A stretch of 53,219 nucleotides of DNA, taken from NCBI GenBank assembly GCA_023091735.1, contig JALKBU010000267.1, forward strand, positions 1 to 53,219, in the 5' to 3' direction. The notes under the pieces were generated by a model that searched no databases, had not been told where the DNA came from, and saw only the letters and a list, made by a program, of their open reading frames with translations. Every line of letters begins with the position of its first letter. Position 1 is the first letter of the stretch. The DNA comes from Trichomonas tenax (lineage: Eukaryota; Parabasalia; Trichomonadida; Trichomonadidae). Of the stretch, positions 1 to 9,607 are shown one piece after another. Both the position numbers and the translations under genes were made by a program.

Positions 1-40
1 TGTTTCGCTGAGAAATTGAGTGTCGGTTAATTTTAGAAAT

Positions 41-92
41 GTAAATTTCGGGATAAAATAGTTTACAATTGCAAATTTCGGGAATAGGGAAG
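41..92 (+). repeat. Left terminal inverted repeat
   Basis: It begins GTAAATTTCGGGATAAAATA and ends near GGGAATAGGGAAG. It matches the reverse complement of 4158-4211 at most positions, differing by a few substitutions and a 2-base length change. The repeat contains a shorter internal direct repeat, (G)YAAATTTCGGG, present twice. Confidence 0.75.
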
Positions 93-1202
93 AAATGCGT
101 TTGTAGTCCTTTCTCTGTGTCCACATAACAGAGCACAGTTTGTACATACAGCTTATGGCAAGTTATGGATAGTTTGTTTTTTATATAAAAATGGAATATT
201 TGATATTATAGTAAATCTGGCTAATATTACATGGATAAAGCCAACATATACTTTTTATAATGTTTCATATATCTTATATGGAATATTATTAAGATTGAGC
301 TATTTATATATAATTAGCATTACCATTTGTTAGTTACAAACTGAATTAAGTTCATTATTCAATTATACTCGTATTCTGGATGTTGTTTTTAGTGTGTCTA
401 TATTGAAGTTAGACTTTTATGAGGAGAATAATTGGTATTGAGGTGTTATGGTGTGTTTTAAAGCAATAGATAATATAAATGAATCTTCTAACAATTTTCT
501 ATACATAAGGAGCTGTAATTATGTGATAATTCATGATTTAATATGTTATTTTGGAAATATATCGATATTTATGCGTTTTGAGCATCTATTACTGTGTGCC
601 AATGATATACGCACTCAGTTAATTATGTTTCTCAAGCCCCAATGTACTGTGGGTCCACAGTTGTTGGAGAAAGATGAACCACGAATATAACTTATTGTGC
701 TGATCCTCTTCTTGGTACTTGTGTCAATGAGCTATGCTTGCAGTGACATTTTCATAAAGAAAAAGACTAAAATAATAAGTTTTTAAAATATTTGGAATTT
801 GATTATGATATAAAAGAGTTTTTAACATTACCATCATTACATATGTCTCATTTTAATCACTGCCATAGAATAATCAATGCTATTTATTATTTTTGACTAT
901 ATGATATGTAAAAAGTGAAATATGAAGTGTAAAAATTGACAGCTATGATAAAATATGACATGTAACATATTTTTGACAATGTAAACAAAACCAGAAAGTT
1001 GCATTTTACGTTTGTATTCATATACGGGCGCTATGTTATCTATAATTTAACAATAGATATTCACTTTTATTTAGTTTCAAAATTAATAAATTTAATCTTA
1101 ACACAAAACATTCAATAATCTAAGGCATAAGTCATACCTACGCGTTGTTTGTTGCTTCGTGGCCGTCAAAAGCATCAATTATCTACTCAATACTATCCAT
1201 TT

Positions 1203-1308
1203 GATCAAAGATCCTTAGAAATGAAGCATTTCTGGTTGATATTTTCCTTTGTATCTATCTATTGGAAGAAATGGACTTGTATCGCTTGATTTCTAAGGAT
1301 ATTTGATC
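1203..1308. repeat. Imperfect hairpin 1 (106 nt)
   Basis: The left arm GATCAAAGATCCTTAGAAAT pairs with the right arm ending at 1308 with one mismatch over about 20 bp, and weaker pairing continues inward. No partner copy of this hairpin was found in the other blocks. Confidence 0.65.
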
Positions 1309-1434
1309 TTGGAATATATATAGTTACACCACTATAGTTCATTCAGTAAAGTAGCTGCTTGATATAACCGAACTCTAGATGTAAATGTCACAGTTATTAA
1401 TTTCAAAATTCGATATTTGATTCAAAAGAGAGTA

Positions 1435-1985
1435 AAACTTGAGAAAAATGAACAGTTTCTAGCACAGACCCTCTAGAAATTCGTTGTCCTAGAGGACTTG
1501 TGTTAAAAACTGTTAATTTTTCTCGAGATTTATGAGTCTGATTATTAGATTTCTTAAATATCACATGCTGTCTTGTCTATGATGACAAGCAGATACCTAT
1601 AGGCTATCTGTACGTCATGTTATTAGACAACAAAAGTACGTGATGCTGATCGATGAATAAATGTTTGTATCAGTCGCATTTTCTATTACTCTCTAAGGTT
1701 TATGTGCCATGAAATGTCATAGAAACTTTAGAAAGTAGTAGAAAATGTATGTATGAATTGGAGCATCAAATTAATGAATATGAGCGAATTTCGAAGACAT
1801 CAACGACCAATAAATGGCTTGCTAAGAACAGCTTCGAATTGGCCATTTGCTGGCAGTTGATGCCTTGATTGTGATGATATTAAAAGAGAATCGATGAATT
1901 CGTGTGCGCTCTCCAGTAGCATTCCATTGGCTAAAGTGACATATGCATTGGCAGACCCTCAAAATCAATGAAAAATTAGTGGAGA
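1435..1985 (-). repeat. Left hairpin block, inverted relative to 2752-3309
   Basis: The block contains consecutive palindromes at 1435-1531, 1564-1642, 1678-1746 and 1798-1863, plus a flanking stretch to 1985. Read on the minus strand, the order and sequence of the units correspond to the block at 2752-3309: the unit with the (T)GGCATCAA...TTGATG arms, then the TCTACTACT(C/T)TCT unit, then the TTGTCTAAT unit, then the GAACAGTTT/TGTTCAATTTT unit. Similarity is clear in the arms and weaker in the loops. Confidence 0.6.
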
Positions 1986-2284
1986 ACTATCAATAATTAT
2001 TATAACGTACTTTTTCTTATAAATACTTTTTAACAATATAATACTTTTTATAATCTAAAAAACAACTAAGTCGTTTATTTAAAATTACAAATATCACCTT
2101 TCATTCTTTAGAAAATGAAATTTGTTTGAACAAAATGATTTGTTTTGATCCAGTGATTTTTCTGCTTCAAAGTATTTTGTGATTTAAAAACTAATATTAA
2201 CAAACAAAACATTCTGCAACATCATATTTTGTGATTAAATCTGATTTTCAAGAAAAAGTACGTTTTAAAGATTGTTTATGCGTT

Positions 2285-2711
2285 ATCCAGTAGTTTTTCA
2301 GTGATTCGGAGTGATACCAGGGCGGATATCCCTCTAGCCAATGAAGAGCTAGTGATTTGTCGTTCAACATTTTACAAGTTCTTCGGTTTTCTCGCAATTT
2401 CAGCACAATCAAGGCACCAACAGTCAACAGACCGCAAACATGAAGCTTTTCTTCGTACCCAATGGTTTGCTAACTGTTGGTGCATCGAAATTTGCTCATT
2501 TCAAACTCATTCTAAAACTTTTTACAAATCTACATTTTCTACAGATCTCTGAGGTTGCTAAGACATAAGATGGCCTATAAACCTCAGGTATCCGTAGAAA
2601 ATTCGTTATATCTAAAAAATACATCCATCGATCTAAATTTAGTGCATTAACTGTCTAATAGGATGACAAAAAGATAACCTATGAACTTCTTCTTGCCATC
2701 CTATTAGATAG
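2285..2711 (+). repeat. Partial middle hairpin block
   Basis: This is a second, shorter copy in the same orientation as 2752-3309. Palindromes lie at 2414-2483 (10-bp perfect outer arms, GCACCAACAG/CTGTTGGTGC), 2534-2602, and 2654-2708 (12-bp perfect arms, TCTAATAGGATG/CATCCTATTAGA). The last hairpin type of the full block is missing here. Confidence 0.6.
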
Positions 2712-2751
2712 CTAAACCTTTCTACGATGTACAATATCGTTCATACATTCC

Positions 2752-3309
2752 CCACTAGTTTTTCACTGATTTTGAGGACTATCAGTGAAGAAATCCTTCT
2801 AGATAGTGAAAGCTAGTGGATTGCTATTAAAAATATCGCAAATTCATCGATATTCTCGCAATCACATCACAATCAAGGCATCAATAGCCGATAATCCATT
2901 GTGTACAAAGGATCTCTTCATCTCCAATGGTTTGCTGACTTTTGATGCCATCAATATCCGCTCATTTCTAACTCATTCCAATTCTTTTTTCAAATCTTCA
3001 CTTTCTACTACTCTCTGAGGTCCTTGGAACTTTGGGTGATACAGGAACCTCATGGAGTCATAGAGAATTCGATAAACCAAAATACTCCATTTATCGAAAT
3101 ACATTAGTCGCTTTGCTTGTCTAATTCCATGACAAACCGATAGCTTATGCACATCAGTTTGTCATGACATTAGACAAGCAAAGCAATCTACAATATTTAG
3201 TTTTGCGTTAATTTAATATCATCAAAATTGAACCATTCATAGCATAAGTTCTCCTGAAATGCGCTGTTCCGGTGAGCTTGTGCTATGAATTGTTCAATTT
3301 TGATGATAT
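2752..3309 (+). repeat. Right hairpin block with the best-preserved palindromes
   Basis: Palindromes lie at 2752-2819, 2877-2949, 3004-3066, 3110-3184 and 3216-3309. The best are 3110-3184, whose arms pair over 16 perfect bp (GCTTTGCTTGTCTAAT) and then another 10 after a 2-base mismatch, and 3216-3309, whose outer 18 bp (ATATCATCAAAATTGAAC) pair perfectly and whose pairing continues inward. Such long arms are not expected by chance. RNA from this block would form a chain of stem-loops, and the DNA could extrude cruciforms. Confidence 0.7.
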
Positions 3310-4157
3310 TTATGCAATTTGAATAATTATCGATTTACTGTACTAACAAACGCGAAAATTACATCTATAGACCAATAATATTCGATATACACCATGCATG
3401 ATTAAATATATCTTTTTATCAATAATAAATAAATCTATTAAGATTAATTTTTAATTCTTGAATATTATTGACAATACTTCCGATATCCGTGCTCATAATA
3501 TTAATAGCTATTGAGGTATTTTGACATTGTCGCTTTACAAAGGATTGTTTTATCTAACATCTGTCAGATATTTTTTGATGCGCTACTATGTTATCCCTAT
3601 TTCTATTGAATTAGCTACATACACATCTAGGCATACCTTTTCCTAATCTAGTTAATTTCAATTCACCTATCTTTTTTTGTTGATTAAATAAATATCTTTT
3701 ATATGATTTATAAACATCTTAGATACATCGAATACATGTCATCCAAATAGGTTATGTATAAATACAAATCATATCACAAGATTTAACTCATAATTCTTAT
3801 TTCTTCATCAATATATGTGTAATTTTATTCATCACTTAAAATATAATGTTTATCCATCTAGGAGAATATCATCACAGTCTTTAAATGTTGTAAAACATAC
3901 AGTAAAAATCCCACTATTTTTTAATGAAACAATAAATACGTCTAATTCAATAATACACAATTCTCTGATAATATACATAATTATATACATCTATTCACAT
4001 TATCTATCCGAAGTTTTACTCGATATTAATCCAAGATTTTGTCTGATTAACTTACTCCAAAACACAACCTGTGTTTCATCTACGATGAATATCATTCGTA
4101 ACTATAGATGCAGGTGTTGCACCTAGTTTTACCAAATTTTATTCACCCTATATTAGA

Positions 4158-4211
4158 CTTTCCCTTAATTCCGAAATTTGCAATTATAAACAATTTTATC
4201 CTGAAATTTGC
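4158..4211 (-). repeat. Right terminal inverted repeat
   Basis: Read on the minus strand it starts GCAAATTTCAGGATAAAATT and continues in step with the left copy through a second GCAAATTTCGG. Homology stops at both ends, which defines the limits of the element as far as they can be seen. Confidence 0.75.
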
Positions 4212-4419
4212 AAAATCTCGCTGAATAACTTTATGGCTTCACTTTTTTACTAATAAATATGCGGTCAAAACCCTGTAAAAATTCATAATCTTTAATAAAA
4301 AAGTAACAAAATATGTCATGTAAATTATACAAAATCTAGATTAGATGACAATCTGATATGTAAAATTCTTGACAATCATGTTTTCAAAATAAAAAAAGAA
4401 AGATGATCACATTGAAATA
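4212..4419. other. AT-rich spacer with promoter-like elements
   Basis: No coding sequence is seen. TGTCATGTAAAT occurs at 4314-4325, followed by two more TTGACA/ATGACA-type words up to about 4380. This resembles the start regions of other genes in the window and would suit the relic that follows at 4420. Confidence 0.3.
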
Positions 4420-4713
4420 AAATCATTCAAGGGTTTCTCCGATGGCAATTCAACAGAGTCAATAAAGTCTGTGATTAATTATATAATCATGCACAAAGGA
4501 GTAAAACGAATTTCTAAAGCATTGCAATTAAGGTGAGAGTAAATTGCTTCACTAGCTATGTCAAATCCATTCCTTCTTTTTATGAATTCTCAAATAAAAT
4601 ATTTTGCTGCTATTACACTTAAATTCACTCTACCAACTGACATAATCGAGAAGAGAACCGCGCGGTATTGTTTTAATTATGAAAAAATGGCCATTAGAGA
4701 AGCTGTAATGTAA
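4420..4713 (+). pseudogene. Possible relic of an importin-beta-like gene (N-terminal part)
   Basis: One frame reads as protein-like sequence from 4420 to a stop at 4711-4713, interrupted by two in-frame stops (TGA 4534-4536, TAA 4540-4542). After the stops the translation contains NPFLLFMNSQIKYFAAITLK. This resembles the first HEAT repeat region of importin-beta/transportin proteins, where the motif YFAAxTL is common. Everything beyond about 100 residues is missing. It is called from composition and one motif only; it may be chance. A cluster of promoter-like words lies just upstream. Confidence 0.25.
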
Positions 4714-4828
4714 AAGAGAGGAATCATTGTAGAGTGTGAATATTTTATATAGAATTGATTTACAGTAAACAAACATGAATAAAAAAACGCAAAAAGAAAT
4801 TGAAAATATATTGAATTTGAATGAAAAT

Positions 4829-5167
4829 CTAAGCATTTGATTCCTTTTCGATATCTGATGATAGCTGAGCACTTTTCGCTTGAAGAGAAGCGATCAATTT
4901 GTCTGCACGTTTATTCACATTCTGAACTCTTGACCAGCAAGTTTCTAAGCGGTCACAAATTGAATTTATCCTGTTTGAGTCTGTTTCTATGCCGTATCTC
5001 GGCATTTGTTTTGCAACATCTTGTAATTTGAAGAATAAACCTTGCATCGCCTTCTGGACTTCGATTTGGTCCTTCTTCAGTGACGCAATCTGACTATCGG
5101 TAACAGACGCGAGTGATGTCAAATGGGAAAGAAGCTCTGTATAAATCAGTTCTCGCTTTTCTGTCAT
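4829..5167 (-). CDS. Snapin-like subunit of a BLOC-1/BORC-type complex
   Basis: The protein has 112 residues, counted from the ATG at 5167 (MTEKRELIYTEL). The frame continues upstream, but that part reads like leader sequence. The whole protein is one amphipathic helix region. It matches the pattern of Snapin (about 136 residues): a short N-terminal helix, then VTDSQIASLKKDQIEVQKAM, where Snapin has a similar ESQVELREQI stretch, then an IxxICDRLExxWxRVQNVNKRADKL segment. Snapin-family proteins sit in BLOC-1 and BORC, which act in lysosome-related organelle biogenesis and positioning. The upstream region has several GTCA-type elements, including TGTCATTTCATT shortly before the start. Coiled-coil similarity can mislead, so the assignment is moderate. 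Confidence 0.55.
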   Translation of the reverse strand: MTEKRELIYTELLSHLTSLASVTDSQIASLKKDQIEVQKAMQGLFFKLQDVAKQMPRYGIETDSNRINSICDRLETCWSRVQNVNKRADKLIASLQAKSAQLSSDIEKESNA

Positions 5168-5494
5168 CACTAAAAAATAATGAAATGACATTTGTTTTTG
5201 TAAATTGTAAAATGTCAAATCTAATATATTTTTGACAAATATTAGTTTACATGACTTAAAATTGTTTGTCAATAAAAATACTTACATGGCAAATGGTCGT
5301 TCAAGAGTTTTCATGCAAACAAAATAAGATGAGGGTTTACCAATAAAGATATCAACTGCTAGTGATGGAAACCAAGATTGGAGAAGTTGGAAAAGCAAAT
5401 AATGTTTTAATGTGATGAAACAGTTTTAAAAATTAACTATCAATTTGTATAAAGAGGAAATTTATTCCCACTTTGAATATCTTTAAGGTTGTAT

Positions 5495-6241
5495 TTACTC
5501 CTCAGCTGGGCGCTCAACTGGAGCAAGAGAAAGTTGAGCGGCATCCTTGGAGATCTTGAGGGCTTTGACCTGCTCGTTGGAGAGGACTGGAGCCTTGATA
5601 ACCTTGGCCTTTGTGATGAAGACACCCTCGATCTGGAAGATGCTCTTGCACTTCTCGATGATCTCGTTCTCGATCTTCTCATCAACGAAGTCCTTGCAGA
5701 GCTGCTCGACGCCGTTAGCCTCGCAAGCATTTGTCATGCACTGGATCATGACATCGCGGATCTGGCGGCACTTGTGGGAGTTCGCGTATGTGTGGTTCCT
5801 GTGGGAGTTGGCGAGCTTCTTGGTGAAACCGATAGCGAAGAGGCGGAGGATGAACCCATCTGCTGTCTTAGCATCGACGGAAGCATCGATCATTGTACGG
5901 TACTTTCTCATGACAGAGTCGAGCTTGTCGTGTGTAAGGCGCATGCCAGCGAACTGTGTGTAAACATCTGTGTTGCTAGCGGCGATTGTTCTCCACGAGA
6001 AGAGGCGGTAGGAGTGGGAGAGGTCCTGAACCATGTCAGCATGGGAGAGTTCCCAAACACGGTTGGTGACGTAGTCCATTGGGACACGGCCACGAGCGAC
6101 CTTGTTAGAAACTGTAACACCGATGTCGCGCTTGCCTGAGAAGTAGGCTGGGACCATGACATGGCGCCACTCCTTCTTGATGAAGGAATCCTGCTTAACC
6201 TTCTTGGAAGTCTTGGCACGTTGCTGCTTGGAAGCACCCAT
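5495..6241 (-). CDS. RPS3A: 40S ribosomal protein S3a (eS1)
   Basis: The protein has 248 residues from the ATG at 6241 (MGASKQQRAKTSKKVKQDSF). The longer open frame to 6307 is not used because eS1 proteins begin close to this basic stretch. Recognisable eS1 segments include KKEWRHVMVPAYFSGKRDIG near the N-terminus, a central HDKLDSVMRKYRTMIDA stretch, and CRQIRDVMIQCM. The protein belongs to the small ribosomal subunit platform, near the mRNA exit. Length is slightly below the animal protein (about 264). Codons are strongly C/G-ending, unlike the AT-rich surroundings, which fits high expression. An AATAAA lies about 25 nt after the stop on the minus strand. Its promoter shares a GGTCT-containing word with the uS14 and EF-1alpha genes. 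Confidence 0.95.
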   Translation of the reverse strand: MGASKQQRAKTSKKVKQDSFIKKEWRHVMVPAYFSGKRDIGVTVSNKVARGRVPMDYVTNRVWELSHADMVQDLSHSYRLFSWRTIAASNTDVYTQFAGMRLTHDKLDSVMRKYRTMIDASVDAKTADGFILRLFAIGFTKKLANSHRNHTYANSHKCRQIRDVMIQCMTNACEANGVEQLCKDFVDEKIENEIIEKCKSIFQIEGVFITKAKVIKAPVLSNEQVKALKISKDAAQLSLAPVERPAEE

Positions 6242-6280
6242 TAGAAAGGCAGACCAAACCGCTCCAACCGTTTTTTTGGG
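6242..6280 (-). promoter_or_regulatory. Core promoter-like region of the eS1 gene
   Basis: On the minus strand the 40 nt before the ATG include GCGGTTTGGTCTGCCTTTCT. The word GGTCT followed by CTTT recurs before the uS14 gene (GCGGTTTTGGTCTTCG, about 49220-49250) and in related form before EF-1alpha (GTGGTCCTTCACTTTG, 26265-26280). CCTTT has been described as an initiator-like element in Trichomonas vaginalis. That this is the functional start element here is inference. Confidence 0.45.
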
Positions 6281-7016
6281 GTAATAACCAAAAATGAAGA
6301 TATTCAAAATTTAGCACCGCTATAGAGAGTGTATTCTACGTGTGTCGTATTTCTTCGATTTCGAAAAATGAATTTTGATGATTATCTCAAATAAACGCTA
6401 AAAATCGAAAATATTTCATTTGCATACAATTCTTATATCATATCAGTCATTATTTTCGTTTTTGTCATGTAAATTCGAAAACTGATAATCTTTCAATTTT
6501 GTGTAGTGTAAATTTGTTTATTGGCAGATTTTGTGGGTTTTCATTTCAAGGCAGGAATAACTTCAGCGAAACCTATTATGATATTATATTTTTCTGTTAC
6601 TTGTGTAATGAAACTATCAAGTATAAAACATTGTTTATAAAAATATTTCTCTGTAATTTTGATGATTTATTTTCTCAAAAAAAGTGGCTGATATCATATT
6701 TTGATCCAATAGTGATTTTTCAATTCATTTCAGAAGAACGAGTTTGAAGTCACTTTTATTTCCATTGTTTTTTAGGGCTTCAAACAAAAATAAATCTTTT
6801 GCTATTGCTCTTATGATTTGTATTTCCACTATTTTTACACAAAACTTTATTGTTTGTGACCTATTGGATCTAGCTATATTATGTTAATAGTTGGAAGTTA
6901 TGATAGATAAGAGAAAAACACGATCGTAATCACTTCTTTTTTCTTTAATGATTTCTTTCGATTCTATCCAGAAATACATCGGCATATAAGAAAGTATTTG
7001 GAATTTCAGTGAAACG
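6281..7016. other. Intergenic, AT-rich
   Basis: No convincing gene is seen. A TTTGTCATGTAAA element lies at 6461-6473 with no obvious intact gene behind it. The short open frame near 6500-6747 lacks an ATG at its start and has no family features. Confidence 0.4.
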
Positions 7017-8269
7017 ATGGAGGATGAAGTCAACACATATCTTGAAACTAATGAAAAACATTTAGAAAGAATTGAATTTTTATTTGCAAAAGCTGCATTA
7101 AATAGACCAAACGATTTGATCAACTATTATAAGGTCTTATATAGACTGGAAGAATCCTATGGGTATATTTCAAGTGTTTGTCGATTGATTTTAATTTCAG
7201 ATATTTATTGTTGCTGTGATGATGAAAGCTATGAACTCCAAGGCTTATATGGAAGTGATACATTAGAAAACCGCATTCTTAATGACGATGTCACAACATT
7301 TTTAGATAAAATTGAAAATAATGATCCAATTTTTTTTCTTTTATTACACACAAACTAGAAAACGTTCCTATTGCAGATGCAACAGCATATTTTGGAGCAA
7401 TTATCTTTAAAGCATTAATTCTCAATAAATTCCCAATGTCATCGCAGACATTCACCAATGCAATAATTGGTGGAAATTATGAGATTGTTCATCTCTGCTA
7501 AAATTTAAATACTAGCATTTCACAAGCAATAAATCAGGCTATTAATTCACACAGAAATGAAATATTGGATTGGCTTCTAGAAAGAACTGATGATGTTGAA
7601 TTTGATGCAAGTCTTGTAATTTCTTCGGGTAATAACATTTTATTGACATCAAAAATCATCAATTATCAATGCGATAATGCTCTTTTAGAGGCAGTTAAAA
7701 TAGATTCTAGTTTCTTAGGGACTGTCGTTTCTGTTGGAGCGTTTTCAGAGAAGGAGATCATTAAGGGTTTAGAATATGCAATTTCAGTGAATGATATTGA
7801 TTCTTTTAATGTTTTTTTAACGCATTTCAACATCACTGATGGAGAAATATTGATAAACTGCATCAGCAACTTTGAGTTCTTTAAGATTAAATATGAAGAA
7901 CTTAAGAAAGATGGAAATGAATGTGTCGAAATAATCAAGAAATGTCTTTCAAAATCAATTGAACAAAATCCTCAAGTTTTCAAATATCTTGCGGACAAAT
8001 GCTTCACAATCTCTTTCGTTAATGACAGAAACGAGACCATACTGTTTGATGCTACAAGAAGATATCACGATACATCAATTGTTGAATATTTAATTCGCAG
8101 AGGTTTAGATGTCAATCATCAAAATATTTATGGAAATACACCTCTTATTGAGACAGTTATCAATGAAAACACTACAATTGCTTCTGTGTTAGTGAGATCT
8201 GACGCTGATCCATTGATTACAAACAATAAAGGAGAATCAGCTCTTAAACTTTCCCCATCGCATTTATGA
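7017..8269 (+). pseudogene. DUF3447-type ankyrin-repeat gene, broken
   Basis: The ATG at 7017 opens a frame that ends prematurely at 7358. The continuing protein is in another frame, so a frameshift lies around 7330-7350, next to an 8-T run. An in-frame TAA follows at 7499-7501, and the rest is open to 8269. The joined architecture matches the large trichomonad family with an N-terminal DUF3447-like helical domain followed by ankyrin repeats. The best ankyrin units are near the C-terminus: a repeat with DATRRYHDTSIVEYLIRRG, then VNHQNIYGNTPLIETVIN, then a final GESALKL. Such proteins are very numerous in trichomonads and their roles are mostly unknown. Two independent lesions argue against a sequencing error. 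A TCA-containing element is present upstream, but expression of the remnant is not implied. Confidence 0.7.
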
Positions 8270-8724
8270 ATGATAACGAAACGAAAATTTCTTATTGAAG
8301 CTTCTAAAGTTATGTACTACATCTATTCCTTGTGAATACCAACCAAATGATATGTTTTTAATCAAATCAAAACATTGCTTTATCAAAATTATCAATTGTT
8401 TTACGAGAATCATATTTGGATTTCTTTCTATTGTTAAATAAACCGCATGCACATAGCCTATTGATTTTACACTAAAGCATAGATATATCTCAGAATAATA
8501 CCATCAAAATCAAAAATATCATTCATTGTTAATCACAGTAATATGTTTGAATCGCAAAATAGTATTTGAGATCAGTGTATAATTATCAGAGCTCAAACTT
8601 TAGATTTTAAAAATCGAAAAATATATGTATGTTTAAAAATGGCTGTTACGCTGAGTTATTGTAATGCATTGACTAAATGTGAGAATAGTGTGGAAATGAG
8701 AAGTTAATTCATCGAAGTAAATAT
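8270..8724. other. Intergenic, AT-rich
   Basis: Nothing coding is recognised between the ankyrin pseudogene and the UBR-box gene. The last 40 bases before 8767 hold the promoter-like element annotated separately. Confidence 0.4.
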
Positions 8725-8737
8725 TTTGCCACGTAAA
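8725..8737 (+). promoter_or_regulatory. TTTGCCACGTAAA element before the UBR-box gene
   Basis: TTTGCCACGTAAA lies 30 nt upstream of the ATG at 8767 and is a variant of the recurring TTTG(T/C/A)CA(T/C)GTAAA word. A GTGTCAAAATATT stretch between it and the start could contain the initiator. Confidence 0.45.
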
Positions 8738-8766
8738 TATTAAAAGTGTCAAAATATTATTTCGAA

Positions 8767-9504
8767 ATGTCTGAACAAAGGCCTGTTTGCACAATCAAAA
8801 CGTGTGGAAACTATCCTGTCACTCAGAAGCTATACAGATGCCTCACATGTCACTTTGCTGATACAGAAACGATGTGTGAAGCTTGTGCGAAATTTTGTCA
8901 CGTGAATCACGATGTTGAGTACTTGGGATATCATATTGGCTACTGCTGGTGTGGTTATGGTTGCCAGAGATGCCACTGTTTCCTTCAACATCCTGTTCCT
9001 GGTGATATGGAACTCCCAGAACACGTTCCTCGCCAGTGCTCATTCAGAAATTCAATGAATAGGTACATGGAAATGAGCGAGTACCAGTGCGAGCAGTGTG
9101 GAATCACAAGGGACCGAATCTGCTGCCAGGCGTGTCACTTGATGTGTCACAAGGGCCACACTGGGTCTGCCTTTCATGCGAACGGCGAGGGATACTGCGA
9201 TTGCGGAGATCCAAGTTCTTCGTATGATTGCAAAATTATGCCGCCTGAAAACCCTCCAGAGCCGATACTTTTGTGCACATATCTCTTGAGTGGCGACAAG
9301 ATGATCGAGCAGCAAGCGTTTATATGCAGAACATGCAACCAGACTGGAAATACGGCAATTTGTGCCGCATGTGCAAAAGTTTGCCACGCAGGACATGAGC
9401 TTGAGGAGGTTCCGTATGAAGTCTCCTACTGCGACTGCGGGGCCGGCAATGAAGCTGCTCATTGCACTTGTAAGTTGATGGAAAAGTTAGAACCTGCACA
9501 ATGA
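8767..9504 (+). CDS. Triple UBR-box zinc-finger protein
   Basis: The protein has 245 residues from the ATG at 8767; the open frame begins 21 nt earlier only at a GTG. It consists almost entirely of three consecutive UBR-type Cys/His zinc-finger domains, at about residues 8-72, 91-156 and 170-236. Each follows the same plan: a first Cys, a CxxC pair, a CxxC with a following CH..H (for example CEACAKFCHVNH), and a terminal C(W/D)CG element followed by more Cys. The UBR box is the N-degron-recognition domain of N-recognin E3 ligases and their relatives. No RING, HECT or F-box region is present, so ligase activity is not visible. It may be a substrate adaptor or an isolated N-degron reader; this is inference. 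The sequence is more GC-rich than its flanks. Confidence 0.85.
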   Translation: MSEQRPVCTIKTCGNYPVTQKLYRCLTCHFADTETMCEACAKFCHVNHDVEYLGYHIGYCWCGYGCQRCHCFLQHPVPGDMELPEHVPRQCSFRNSMNRYMEMSEYQCEQCGITRDRICCQACHLMCHKGHTGSAFHANGEGYCDCGDPSSSYDCKIMPPENPPEPILLCTYLLSGDKMIEQQAFICRTCNQTGNTAICAACAKVCHAGHELEEVPYEVSYCDCGAGNEAAHCTCKLMEKLEPAQ

Positions 9505-9607
9505 TTCGATAGAAAATATAATATCTGTGATTGTCGAAATAAACATGTATTTTTATGTGCAAAGGGTTCAAAATTAGATAAAAAAATAAACATTAGGATG
9601 AAGAAAA

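Larger units (their letters stand above)
41..4211. mobile_element. Candidate non-autonomous element with terminal inverted repeats and internal hairpin arrays
   Basis: The block is bounded by inverted copies of an approximately 52-bp sequence (41-92 and 4158-4211). No credible protein is encoded inside; the short ORFs are scattered and have no domain-like composition. Between about 1200 and 3310 the sequence is a succession of long imperfect palindromes arranged as two mirrored blocks plus a partial third. The stretches 93-1202 and 3310-4157 are AT-rich and show no gene. A 7-bp direct repeat TCGCTGA lies at 5-11 and 4218-4224, just outside the inverted repeats, and could be a target-site duplication, but the outermost bases do not align cleanly to it. 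Inference: a foldback-like or MITE-like DNA element, or a cut-down derivative of a larger transposon. No transposase is visible. Confidence 0.55.

Noticed and set aside
448..690. 80-codon plus-strand ORF inside the left element
   Set aside because: No domain-like composition, no promoter-like element, and it lies in the non-coding arm of the hairpin element.
1203..3309. CRISPR-like array
   Set aside because: The repeated units are long imperfect palindromes of different sequence, not identical short repeats with unique spacers, and the context is eukaryotic.
41..4211. Maverick/Polinton or Tc1/mariner element
   Set aside because: No polymerase, integrase, capsid or transposase sequence is present, so only a non-autonomous element can be claimed.
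5489..6139. 216-codon ORF on the plus strand
   Set aside because: It is antisense to the eS1 ribosomal protein gene and arises from its codon bias.
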